Below, one piece after another: positions 1 to 7,649 of a stretch of 13,765 bases of DNA. The notes beneath the pieces are model-generated. The model had not been told where the DNA came from and ran no database searches. It worked only from the letters and a program-made list of their open reading frames with translations. The stretch is from positions 1-13,765 of the forward strand of contig DBFL01000010.1 of assembly GCA_002294285.1 (NCBI GenBank). The letters run 5' to 3'. The stretch is from Candidatus Neomicrothrix sp. UBA881 (GTDB taxonomy: Bacteria; Actinomycetota; Acidimicrobiia; Acidimicrobiales; MedAcidi-G1). Made by a program: the position numbers and the translations under genes. How positions within the stretch are numbered: position 1 is the first letter of the stretch; every line of letters starts with the position of its first letter.

Positions 1-232
1 TCAACGAAACACCCTCACCAGGTAGGTGATCATGATCATCGTCAGCGGGAGCAGCAGCTGGAGCGGCAGTAGTTGTAGCCGCAGGTGCAGCAGTTGTAGC
101 AACAGCAGCTGAACTGCTGGCTGAACTACTTGCACTATCATCACCGTCAGACCCGCAGGCCCCGGCAATCAATCCAAGCGCCAGAACAGCAGAAATAATC
201 CGCCAGCTCCGACGCCTCATAAGCGTTTCCAT
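1..232 (-). CDS. Lipoprotein, probable ABC transporter substrate-binding protein (N-terminal 77 residues, partial)
   Basis: The gene reads leftward off the window edge, and 77 codons are open with no stop. The N-terminus has basic residues (METLMRRRSWR), then a hydrophobic stretch leading to LGLIAGACGSD, so C26 is the likely lipidated cysteine. The lipobox is slightly non-standard, with Ala-Gly-Ala before the Cys. A long linker follows: Ser-rich, then Ala/Thr/Pro-rich, ending in an acidic/His patch (DDDHDH). The mature domain seems to begin at PGEGVSL. I chose the ATG at 232 because GGAGGG lies 9 nt upstream; the in-frame ATG at 220 would lie 21 nt from it. Solute-binding lipoproteins of actinobacterial ABC importers look like this. 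PGEGVS resembles the start of glycine-betaine-type binding domains as I remember them, but the ligand is a guess. The gene is paralogous to the one starting at 13649. Confidence 0.75.
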   Translation of the reverse strand, partial: METLMRRRSWRIISAVLALGLIAGACGSDGDDSASSSASSSAAVATTAAPAATTTAAPAAAPADDDHDHLPGEGVSL

Positions 233-263
233 TAAGGAATTCCCTCCATTAGTCAACAAAAAC

Positions 264-282
264 AAATGTTAAAAAAACATTT
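264..282. promoter_or_regulatory. Inverted repeat in the 5' region of the left lipoprotein gene
   Basis: AAATGTT (264-270) and AACATTT (276-282) form a perfect 7-bp inverted repeat around a 5-nt A-rich centre, 32-50 nt upstream of the lipoprotein start at 232. It could be an operator for a dimeric regulator or a weak AT-rich hairpin in the mRNA leader. Which one cannot be told from a single copy. Confidence 0.3.
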
Positions 283-367
283 AGGTAAAGAAGTGTAAGA
301 CAAAGCGGGCCTTTTAGGCAATGGCGGGAGAATTTGTTACAAATCTGACATTTTTAAACTGTTATTC

Positions 368-390
368 AAAGCCTTTTTAAAGGCTTTTTT
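368..390 (+). terminator. Hairpin with T-run at the 3' end of the GH3 gene
   Basis: AAAGCCTT (368-375) pairs with AAGGCTTT (380-387) around TTTA, and T's run on to position 390, where the GH3 stop begins. The U-tract lies on the plus-strand reading, so the best-formed terminator faces rightward and would stop transcription entering the GH3 gene antisense. Read leftward, as the GH3 mRNA, the same stem directly follows the stop but is followed only by GAATAAC. It may work weakly in both directions. Confidence 0.45.
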
Positions 391-2939
391 CAGTTTTCGT
401 CGATATTTATGTCAATTTCAGCTTTTAAATTTGTTGCCGAAACACCCAAATGTGCTTTGTAGAGACCTGGATCGGCGTACCAACCTTCTATAGCTCGATG
501 TCCAGGACCTGATTTTCTGCCTCCGGCTGCTACCGGAACACGTATTGAACGTTCAGGCCAATCAGGGTCAGCGGGATCCCAGTAGGAAAAAGAACGACTT
601 CCCAAGTTGATTTCAACATCTTTCGTTTCACCAGGCTCTAGGGATATTTTTTGGAAACCTTTGAGCTCTTTTTTGGGTCTCGCCAACACTGGTTCAACAT
701 GTTCTACGTAGCATTGAACTACTTCAGTTCCAGCTCGATCTCCAGTGTTTGTAACTGAAATTTTTATGTCAACTGTTTTTCCGTCAATCAGTTCTTGACT
801 CGATGGCAGCTTTGTAATTTTTGGTTCTCCCCATTCAAAAGTGGTGTAGCTCAATCCGTGACCGAATGGAAATGCAACTTCAATGCCGCGTGTGTCATAC
901 CATCGGTACCCGACAAAGACTCCCTCTCCGTATAGAACCTGACTGTTCTCCCCGGGATAATTCGTAAATGCAGGCGTGTCTTCTAAGCATTTAGGAAAAG
1001 TCGTTGGCAACCTTCCGCTAGGTTCACAATCGCCGAGCACGACATCTACTAATGCGTCTGACATTCCTTGTCCCCCGAACCAGCTAACAAGAACTGCATT
1101 TACGTTTTCAACCCAGTCCATAGTCACCGGTGAGCCTGAGTTTACGACTACTAGAGTTCTGGGATTGCTCGCTGAGACTTGGCGAATCAGTTCTGCTTGG
1201 TTACCTGGCAGATCCATATTCTCTCTGTCTCGTCCTTCTGTCTCCCATTCTTCATCAGTGCCAACAACCATGATTACCACATCTGCATCTTCGGCAGCTT
1301 TAATGGCTCTTTCAAATGTGTTTTCGTTTTCTGGTGGTCGAAGGCCAACTTGAGCTCCGCATAGGGCAACACTGCCTTCACTTGAATATTCAACAATGAG
1401 TTCAACTGATTCACCTGAATTAAGTTTTAGAGGCACGGATGCTTCTTCGCTCCCAAGACCGAAGAAAGCTTCTCCTGGTGGTAGCGGCTCACTTATTCCA
1501 TCAATAAGCGTCTCTCCGTCAACTTTTATCCTTGCTTTTCCCGCCTGGATCAAAGTCAACATATGGATACCATCCTGATCGGCTGTCAGGTTTGATTTCG
1601 CTCTGAAGCTAAAATCAGAAATGTTTTCAACACCTTCTATAGTCTCGAAGTGCAGTAAGCGCCCGTCAGGTTTTGAAGATGTTGCAACTGGAGTTCCTTC
1701 ACAATTGAGACCATTAAAATACTCAATTAAAAAGCCTTGCTCTCCATCTTCTCTGGTAAGGATTCTCCTTGCTATAGGTCTACTGGTTCTATCTGAAACT
1801 GTTCCCGGTTCATAAAGGACCTCATTATTAGGCAATCTATTTTTGAAAGATTCGAGCGGTGAAACTACATATTGGGGTACGAGTTGAGCTGAGCCTCCTC
1901 CCATAATCATTGCTGTTGCAGCATTTGGCCCTATTAAGGCAATAGTTTCTGTTTCTTTAAGTTCTATTGGAAGTAATCCATCATTTTTCAGTAAAACCAT
2001 GGATTCAGCGGCAGCCTTTCGAACCAGAATCTTGTCGTCTGGATTGTCGAGTTCTCTTTCGGGGACTTGAAGCGGATCTTCAAAAGCGCCTGTTCTCTCA
2101 AGTAGTAACAGGAGTCTATGAACCGATGAGTTAACTATTTCTTCGTCTAGTTCTCCGCTGTTTACGGCCTCTACTATTTTTTCTCCGTAATGAGAAACCG
2201 GTCCGGGCATTTCTAAATCAAGTCCAGCCTCAATAGATTTTGTAGTAGATCGTGTTGCGAACCAGTCGCTAACAACTACACCATCAAAACCCCATTCTTC
2301 GCGCAAGATTTGATTTAATATTTTTTCGTTCTCACATGCGTACTCACCATCGATGCGATTGTATGCAGCCATTATTCCCCAGGCTTGAGCTTCTTTTACA
2401 ACGGCTTCAAAAGGTGCAAGATAAATTTCTCGCAACGCTCTCTCCGGTACAACTGAATTTATTGTGTTTCTCTCAAACTCAGAATCATTGGCGACAAAGT
2501 GTTTAGTCGTTGTTGCCACTCCCCCTGACTGAACACCTTTTACAAAACCCACAGCAATACGTGAGGTGAGAAAAGGATCTTCTGAGTAACACTCAAAATT
2601 TCTCCCACCAAGAGGAGTTCGATGGATATTTACAGTTGGAGCTAGGAGAACATGTGAACCTCTTGCATGGGTTTCACGCGCAAGCGATTTTCCTAGTTCG
2701 GTAATTAGCTGTGGGTTCCAAGTAGCTCCTAAAGCAGACCCGCAAGGAATGCATAATGCTGGAGTGCCGGAACCTAACAAGCCTGCTCCTCGAGCACCTG
2801 CGGGTCCGTCAGTAACTTTGAGGGAAGGAATTCCAAGCCGTTCAACAGGAAGAACGTCCCACGCTCCTTTCCCAGACATCAAAGAAGCTTTCTCTTCAAG
2901 AGTTAATTCGGCTAACAAATGCTCTAAACGTTTACTCAT
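390..2939 (-). CDS. Glycoside hydrolase family 3 beta-glucosidase with PA14 insert
   Basis: The 849-residue protein has no signal peptide, so it probably hydrolyses short beta-glucosides in the cytoplasm after uptake. The order of domains is: GH3 N-terminal barrel (about 1-280) with VTDGP at 42-46, the GGRNFECYSEDP block at 111-122 and TKHFVAND at 145-152; the nucleophile motif VVSDW with D225; the GH3 C-terminal domain from about 310; a PA14-like insert (about 398-535, starting GFLIEYFNG); return to the C-terminal domain with WETEGRDR at 565-572, where E568 is the likely acid/base; and a fibronectin-III-like domain (about 722-835). This matches the well-known PA14-containing yeast beta-glucosidase layout in both order and length (about 845 residues). 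No strong ribosome binding site precedes the ATG at 2939, but the N-terminus matches family starts. It diverges from the amidohydrolase at 3043. Substrate range beyond beta-glucosides is unknown. Confidence 0.92.
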   Translation of the reverse strand: MSKRLEHLLAELTLEEKASLMSGKGAWDVLPVERLGIPSLKVTDGPAGARGAGLLGSGTPALCIPCGSALGATWNPQLITELGKSLARETHARGSHVLLAPTVNIHRTPLGGRNFECYSEDPFLTSRIAVGFVKGVQSGGVATTTKHFVANDSEFERNTINSVVPERALREIYLAPFEAVVKEAQAWGIMAAYNRIDGEYACENEKILNQILREEWGFDGVVVSDWFATRSTTKSIEAGLDLEMPGPVSHYGEKIVEAVNSGELDEEIVNSSVHRLLLLLERTGAFEDPLQVPERELDNPDDKILVRKAAAESMVLLKNDGLLPIELKETETIALIGPNAATAMIMGGGSAQLVPQYVVSPLESFKNRLPNNEVLYEPGTVSDRTSRPIARRILTREDGEQGFLIEYFNGLNCEGTPVATSSKPDGRLLHFETIEGVENISDFSFRAKSNLTADQDGIHMLTLIQAGKARIKVDGETLIDGISEPLPPGEAFFGLGSEEASVPLKLNSGESVELIVEYSSEGSVALCGAQVGLRPPENENTFERAIKAAEDADVVIMVVGTDEEWETEGRDRENMDLPGNQAELIRQVSASNPRTLVVVNSGSPVTMDWVENVNAVLVSWFGGQGMSDALVDVVLGDCEPSGRLPTTFPKCLEDTPAFTNYPGENSQVLYGEGVFVGYRWYDTRGIEVAFPFGHGLSYTTFEWGEPKITKLPSSQELIDGKTVDIKISVTNTGDRAGTEVVQCYVEHVEPVLARPKKELKGFQKISLEPGETKDVEINLGSRSFSYWDPADPDWPERSIRVPVAAGGRKSGPGHRAIEGWYADPGLYKAHLGVSATNLKAEIDINIDEN

Positions 2940-3042
2940 ATATAGATATCTAACCTACAAAAACATATTTTGCTAATGGAGGAATTAATAGATATCTCGC
3001 GAACAAAATGCGAGTGAATGATCTCGGAAGTAACCTTTTGTT
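2940..3042. promoter_or_regulatory. Divergent promoter region with duplicated palindromic element
   Basis: This 103-bp spacer separates the starts of the GH3 gene (leftward) and the amidohydrolase gene (rightward), so it must carry both promoters. ATAGATATCT occurs twice in direct orientation, at 2942-2951 and 2988-2997; each copy contains the perfect palindrome AGATATCT, and the copies are 46 bp apart. Next to the second copy, CTCGC (2996-3000) and GCGAG (3010-3014) form an inverted repeat. The arrangement suggests operator sites for a shared regulator, although no regulator gene is in the window. I could not assign -35/-10 boxes with confidence. Confidence 0.4.
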
Positions 3043-4779
3043 ATGTTTGATCTAATAATTAAAGGTGGCACTGTCATTGACGGAAGTGGATCTCCTGGAG
3101 TCAAGGCTGACGTAGCCGTCACTGAAGGCAAAATTTCAGAGATAGGCATAATCGATCCGAATCAGGCAGAAGCAATTGTTGACGCAGAAAATATGATCGT
3201 TTGTCCGGGTTTCATTGATCCCCATACGCATTACGATGCTCAACTTTTTTGGGACCCTCATGCGACCCCCTCTAGTCTGCATGGAATCACAAGCGTCGTA
3301 ATGGGAAACTGTGGTTTTTCAATAGCGCCTATATCCGACACCTCTGATGCCGATTACCTCGGCGCAATGCTGGTACAAGTCGAAGGCATGTCAGCAGATG
3401 CTCTTCGTATAGGAGTTGACTGGAACTGGAGCTCTTTTGAAGACTATCTAAAGCGTTTGGACGGAAATGTTGGAGTTAATGTCGCAGCAATGGTTGGCCA
3501 TTGTGCACTTCGTAGAACGGTCATGAAAGACGATGCGGTAAAACGTGAAGCAACTGAAAATGAAATAGAGGAGATGCAAAAACTTTTGGGCGAAGCTCTT
3601 GAAGCTGGTGGCCTAGGTTTTTCCACGAGCCGTTCTTTTACTCATACCGACGGAGATGGTTTACCTGTCCCGTCGAGAATTGCATCAGTTGAAGAAGTTT
3701 TAGCTTTGGCAGAAGTCTGCGAAAAGTATCCCGGTACAACTCTCGAATGGGTTGCCGATGGCTGCATGAACGGTTTCTCTGATGAAGAAGTTGAACTTAT
3801 GGCAGAAATGTCACTGAGAGCCAAACGTCCCCTCAATTGGAATGTTCTGACTGTAGATTCAGCCCGTCCTGATGACTACAAAAATCAAATAAATGCTTGC
3901 GAACGCGTCGCTGAAAAAGGCGGCAGAGCGATGGCTCTGACAATGCCAATTCTTGTTGGAATGACAATGCATTTCCATTCTTATTGTGCTCTCTACAAAC
4001 TCCCCGGTTGGGATGAAATAATGACACTCCCCCACGAAGATAAAAAAGAAAAACTTGCTGATCCTGCTGTAAGAAAACTTCTTGAAGAGAACGCCGCCTC
4101 ACCGGAAGCAGGCGTTTTCTCAAGACTCACAGGATGGGGTAAGTATCGCATCGGGGAAACTTTTTCTAAAGAGAATCAAGGACTCGATGGGAGACTAGTA
4201 TCTGACATTGCCAGAGAAAGAGGCACCCGCGATTTCTACACTCTCCTTGATATTGTTCTCGCCGATGACCTGAAAACAGTTCTGTGGCCGGGACCGACAG
4301 ATGATGACCCTGCCAGTTGGCTTATGCGCCAAACTGTTTGGGAACACGAAGAAGTCATGATTGGCGGTTCAGACGCGGGAGCTCATCTGGACCGAATGGC
4401 GGGCGCTTCCTATCCAACGGAATGGATTAGAGACTGCCTAAGTGGGAGGAAACTCACGAGTGTTGAAAAAGCTATAGAGCACATGACTGATGTTCCAGCT
4501 AGATTTTTTGGTTTGGTGAACCGGGGTCGGATAGAGAAAGATTTTCACGCTGATCTAGTTGTGTTCGACCCTGAACGGATCGACGCTCAAGAACTGAAAA
4601 TATTGAACGATCTACCAGGCGACAGTCCGCGTCTTTACGCAGGATCGGAAGGAATCGAAAAAGTTTTTGTAAACGGAGTACTCACTGTTGATTCAGGTAA
4701 GCCAACAGAAGTTTTGTCAGGTGTTATTTTACGCTCAGGATCCCATACCGTTACCAATAAAATCCCCGCTGATGCTTAA
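3043..4779 (+). CDS. Amidohydrolase, N-acyl-D-amino-acid deacylase (D-aminoacylase) family
   Basis: The 578-residue protein begins with the usual amidohydrolase-3 small domain (MFDLIIKGGTVIDGSG) followed by the metal motif HTHYD (H61, H63). GNCGFS places C90 exactly 27 residues after H63, the same spacing as the HxH-to-Cys ligands of D-aminoacylase. A late SDAGAH motif supplies D444. The C-terminal segment (NRGRIEKDFHADLVVFDPERI) returns to the composite beta domain. The family hydrolyses amide bonds of N-acyl-D-amino acids and related compounds in the cytoplasm. Odd point: there is no His between H201 and H310, yet classical members carry two metal-binding His in that stretch. The segments here read GTTLEWVADG (231-240) and PLNWNVL (263-269). 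The substrate may therefore differ from that of true D-aminoacylases. The ATG at 3043 has CGGAAG upstream at a rather long 12-nt spacing. Confidence 0.8.
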   Translation: MFDLIIKGGTVIDGSGSPGVKADVAVTEGKISEIGIIDPNQAEAIVDAENMIVCPGFIDPHTHYDAQLFWDPHATPSSLHGITSVVMGNCGFSIAPISDTSDADYLGAMLVQVEGMSADALRIGVDWNWSSFEDYLKRLDGNVGVNVAAMVGHCALRRTVMKDDAVKREATENEIEEMQKLLGEALEAGGLGFSTSRSFTHTDGDGLPVPSRIASVEEVLALAEVCEKYPGTTLEWVADGCMNGFSDEEVELMAEMSLRAKRPLNWNVLTVDSARPDDYKNQINACERVAEKGGRAMALTMPILVGMTMHFHSYCALYKLPGWDEIMTLPHEDKKEKLADPAVRKLLEENAASPEAGVFSRLTGWGKYRIGETFSKENQGLDGRLVSDIARERGTRDFYTLLDIVLADDLKTVLWPGPTDDDPASWLMRQTVWEHEEVMIGGSDAGAHLDRMAGASYPTEWIRDCLSGRKLTSVEKAIEHMTDVPARFFGLVNRGRIEKDFHADLVVFDPERIDAQELKILNDLPGDSPRLYAGSEGIEKVFVNGVLTVDSGKPTEVLSGVILRSGSHTVTNKIPADA

Positions 4780-4810
4780 ATGATGTTTCTGGAAGAAAAC
4801 TCGGTAATTT

Positions 4811-4826
4811 CTCCAAAAATTTGGGG
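4811..4826 (+). promoter_or_regulatory. Possible hairpin covering the ribosome binding site of the acyltransferase gene
   Basis: CTCCAA (4811-4816) can pair with TTGGGG (4821-4826) around a 4-nt loop, with one G-U pair. The GGGG is the only Shine-Dalgarno-like sequence near the ATG at 4836 (9-nt spacing). If the hairpin forms, it would mask the site. This is a short structure and may be chance. Confidence 0.25.
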
Positions 4827-4835
4827 CATCTAAAA

Positions 4836-6854
4836 ATGTCTGAATCATCGAGACCAAAAATCAGACATATGCCCGGTCTCGATGGCGCACGAGGTCTTTG
4901 GGTGATACTCGGACCCCTTTTGTATCATGCAAGACCTGAAAACGTGCCTGGAGGACCTTCAATTGTCCCGGGAGGAATTTTATCTCTCGACCTGTTTTTT
5001 GTTCTTTCAAGTTTTCTTATTGTCTCCATCGCCTTAAAGGAATGGGACCAAGCTGGCAGAATTGATCTAAAAGGATACGCAGGAAGGCGCGCTCGGAGAC
5101 TTCTCCCCGCTTTACTTGTGGCACTTATAGGGCTAACTGTTTATCTGGTATTTTTCGGACAGGCCGATCAGGTTAGTCGTTGGACTGGAGCTATAGTTTC
5201 GGCTCTTACTTACAGCGCCAACTGGCATGAAATAGCAGCAGATATTTCATATTTCGAGCATTACAGAACACCTTCACCCTTGAAACATATTTGGTCTTTT
5301 TCGATTGAAGAACAGTTCTATATTTTCGCCCCTCTTTTCATAATCTTTGGTTTAGGAATTTTGAAAAAAAGCGAGAAATTGCTTCTGTGGATAGCGGTTG
5401 TCGGAGCTATAGCATCGGCTTGCTGGATGGCAATTCTCCATGAACCCGGAACTGATCCTTCTCGCGTTTATTTCGGTACGGACACCAGAGCTCAAGCTCT
5501 TTTTGTTGGAATTGTTTTAGCTCTAGTAGCAAGACAGATAGGACCTCCGAGAACAGAATCAGCAAAAAAGCTAGTTGCTTTACTGGCGTATCCAGCTACA
5601 GCGTTTCACCTGTGGGCAGTCCTTTTCGTTTCACAGGAAAACGAATGGATGTTTGAACGTGGAGGCTTTCTCTTAATTGCTGTGATGAGCGCTTTGATAA
5701 TTTACAGCTTGACAGTTTCTGCTCAATGGAGTCCTTTGCATCGCTTTATGGAGTCATCTCCCCTCAGATATCTGGGACGGATAAGTTACGGCCTTTACCT
5801 CTACCACTGGCCGGTATACATGCTCGTAACAGGAAACAGGCTTTCACGTTTAATGCCGGGAGTGGATGAAATTAGCGGCGTTCCACTTCTTCTTTGCCAT
5901 TTGTTGATTACCGGAATTTTGGCTTCTCTAAGCTTTCATTTAATTGAGCGTCCTTTTCAAAAACGTCGTTTTCCTCTGACTAACCGTCCCACTTCAGCTC
6001 TGACAGGAACAGTTGCGGCTTCTATTGGGGTTGCAGCTATTCTGTTTGGCCTTCTTTGGGTCAATACACGACCAGCTGATGCTAGCGAGGACTTTTCTTC
6101 AGCTGGTGGAATATGCGTTAAACAAGGTGTACTCCCACCTCCAACGGATGCAAGAACAAGGATTTTGGTAGTTGGAGATTCAGTGTCTGTACAAATTGCT
6201 GAAGCTCTCTGCGGTTGGTCGTTAGAAAATCCAGGTGAAATTGTTGTTATGAATGAAGCACACCTTGGGTGTGTTGTGGGACGTTACGGGGAAAAAAGAA
6301 TACCTGAAGGAATAGAAGGACCTGTGGGAGAATTATGCTCAGCTTGGAATGATCCCGTACCTTCGCACGAGATGTTTGAGAGAGACATCGTTTCATGGCC
6401 TACAGCTGTCGATATTTTTAGACCAGACATAGTAATTGGGCATATAACCCCGTGGGATGTAACAGACCGGCTGATTCCATCCCTAGGAGATGAATGGGTC
6501 TGGATTGGGACTTCCGCTTACGACGACTACATATCGTCTGAGTACCGAATAGGTAGCCAAACTCTGGGTGCAACAGGTGCACATGTTTACTGGTTGGAAG
6601 GGGCACATCTAAGAAGAGAAATAAAACCACAAAACCATCCAGACCGCATAGATGCCTTGAATAAACTTGTTACCGAAGCAGTTGCAGATCTTAACTATGT
6701 GTCTATTGCTCCCTATAAGGAATTTATCGGTGAGCTTGGAAGTAGTAGAGAAAAGCAGATACGAGATGATGGAGTGCACCTCACGGAACAAGGTCTTTCT
6801 GAAGTAGCTGAATGGTTGATGACAGAAATCATCTCAAAAGAAACCAACAGTTGA
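4836..6854 (+). CDS. Membrane O-acyltransferase (acyltransferase family 3) with C-terminal SGNH domain
   Basis: The 672-residue protein has two parts. Residues 10-410 are a polytopic acyltransferase-3 domain of the OafA/YrhL type: GLDGARGLWV at the start, H31 in the first membrane segment, an arginine-rich loop RRARRLLPAL (84-93), the hallmark HIWSFSIEEQFY (151-162), TDTRAQALFVG (215-225), RISYGLYLYHWPVY (315-328) and about ten hydrophobic segments. Residues 440-668 form an SGNH-hydrolase-like domain with GDS at 447-449 (S449 likely nucleophile) and D645/H648 in RDDGVHLT. Such fusions move acetyl or other acyl groups across the membrane onto surface glycans or peptidoglycan-linked polymers; the acceptor here is unknown. 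I prefer the ATG at 4836, preceded by GGGG, over an in-frame TTG at 4821 that would overlap that GGGG. Its stop is one base from that of the convergent HD gene. Confidence 0.9.
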   Translation: MSESSRPKIRHMPGLDGARGLWVILGPLLYHARPENVPGGPSIVPGGILSLDLFFVLSSFLIVSIALKEWDQAGRIDLKGYAGRRARRLLPALLVALIGLTVYLVFFGQADQVSRWTGAIVSALTYSANWHEIAADISYFEHYRTPSPLKHIWSFSIEEQFYIFAPLFIIFGLGILKKSEKLLLWIAVVGAIASACWMAILHEPGTDPSRVYFGTDTRAQALFVGIVLALVARQIGPPRTESAKKLVALLAYPATAFHLWAVLFVSQENEWMFERGGFLLIAVMSALIIYSLTVSAQWSPLHRFMESSPLRYLGRISYGLYLYHWPVYMLVTGNRLSRLMPGVDEISGVPLLLCHLLITGILASLSFHLIERPFQKRRFPLTNRPTSALTGTVAASIGVAAILFGLLWVNTRPADASEDFSSAGGICVKQGVLPPPTDARTRILVVGDSVSVQIAEALCGWSLENPGEIVVMNEAHLGCVVGRYGEKRIPEGIEGPVGELCSAWNDPVPSHEMFERDIVSWPTAVDIFRPDIVIGHITPWDVTDRLIPSLGDEWVWIGTSAYDDYISSEYRIGSQTLGATGAHVYWLEGAHLRREIKPQNHPDRIDALNKLVTEAVADLNYVSIAPYKEFIGELGSSREKQIRDDGVHLTEQGLSEVAEWLMTEIISKETNS

Positions 6855-6855
6855 G

Positions 6856-7611
6856 TTAATCTCTTTTAGACCACCAAACGTTTAAACGTTCTTCAAGTTC
6901 TTCTCTATCGAGATCTCCTTCTTTGCGCTTTATCTCTAAAAGAAACTTCAAAGCCTCCCCTACCTCTTTTCCAGGTTCTAGACCAAGGTGTTGCATTATT
7001 TCGTCACCATCCAAACCAGGTCGTTCTGATTTAATTCTCTCTTCTTCGGCCAAATCTTTAATACGTGTTTCTAAATCATCCATTGCTGCTTGAATGCCCT
7101 CTTCTTTTGCACGGTTTCTGGTCGTACAGTCACAACGAATTAAATGATTTAACTTTCCCAACAAGGGACCAGCATCTCTTGCATACCTTCGCACAGCTGA
7201 ATCTGACCAGCCATCCGCATAACCTTTAAACCTTCCTGAGAGGCGCACCAGTTCACTCACTTGTTGAACTATCTCCTCCGGAAAATCAAGAGCTTTAAGT
7301 CGTTTACGTGCAATTCGGGATCCAACTTCTTCATGATGTCTGAAGGTGACTCCTCCATGTGAGAACGATCTAGTATCAGGTTTTCCTATGTCATGGAAAA
7401 GAGCCGCGAGACGGACAACTATGTCGGGCTTGGTTTTGTTAACGACAGCAATTGTGTGAGCTAGAACATCTTTGTGTTTATGAATGGGATCTTGTTCCAT
7501 TTCTAATCTTGATAGTTCAGGGATTATGTCATCCATTTCCCCAGACTCAACAGATGACCATAGGTCTTCAGCGCAATCTTCCTGAAGAAGGATTTCAGAT
7601 AGTCGGTCCAT
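6856..7611 (-). CDS. HD-domain protein resembling the C-terminal half of actinobacterial CCA-adding enzymes
   Basis: The 251-residue protein has an HD phosphohydrolase domain: IHKHKDVLAHT (43-53), FHDIGKP with H73/D74, and FRHHEEVG (90-97). It then continues with SDSAVRRYARDAGPLL (136-151), DCTTRNRAK (161-169), ERPGLDGDEIMQHLG (196-210) and a final NVWW. This series matches, in order, the HD and tail regions of mycobacterial-type tRNA nucleotidyltransferases (PcnA, about 480 residues) as I remember them. The N-terminal nucleotidyltransferase head and its DxD-type motif are absent, and the upstream DNA is another gene, so this is a stand-alone protein or an ancient truncation rather than a fresh frameshift. 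One local difference is LVRLSGRFKGY (121-131), where I recall His-containing FLHLRFHGY in full-length enzymes. It lies 38 bp downstream of the amidohydrolase, with no obvious ribosome binding site, and is probably co-transcribed. Hydrolysis of a phosphoester is likely; the substrate is unknown. Confidence 0.8.
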   Translation of the reverse strand: MDRLSEILLQEDCAEDLWSSVESGEMDDIIPELSRLEMEQDPIHKHKDVLAHTIAVVNKTKPDIVVRLAALFHDIGKPDTRSFSHGGVTFRHHEEVGSRIARKRLKALDFPEEIVQQVSELVRLSGRFKGYADGWSDSAVRRYARDAGPLLGKLNHLIRCDCTTRNRAKEEGIQAAMDDLETRIKDLAEEERIKSERPGLDGDEIMQHLGLEPGKEVGEALKFLLEIKRKEGDLDREELEERLNVWWSKRD

Positions 7612-7649
7612 AGTTTAAATTTTAGAAAAGAATGCGAATAAAAATACTG

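Noticed and set aside
20..120. Low-complexity GCAGCAGTTGTAGC-type repeats near the left edge as a repeat array or CRISPR
   Set aside because: They are codons of the Ala/Thr/Pro-rich linker of the lipoprotein, with no regular unit and spacer structure.
976..1353. A 125-codon open frame on the plus strand opposite the GH3 gene
   Set aside because: It lies wholly antisense to a well-conserved GH3 domain, its translation is low-complexity Ser/Thr-rich with no family resemblance, and no ribosome binding site precedes it.
2976..3017. A 13-codon leader-peptide-like frame upstream of the amidohydrolase (MEELIDISRTKCE)
   Set aside because: It has no ribosome binding site, no run of regulatory codons and no attenuator hairpin; it overlaps the repeated element by chance.
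7612..7649. A frameshifted nucleotidyltransferase head upstream of the HD gene
   Set aside because: Only 38 bp separate the HD gene from the intact amidohydrolase gene, which leaves no room for a head-domain remnant.
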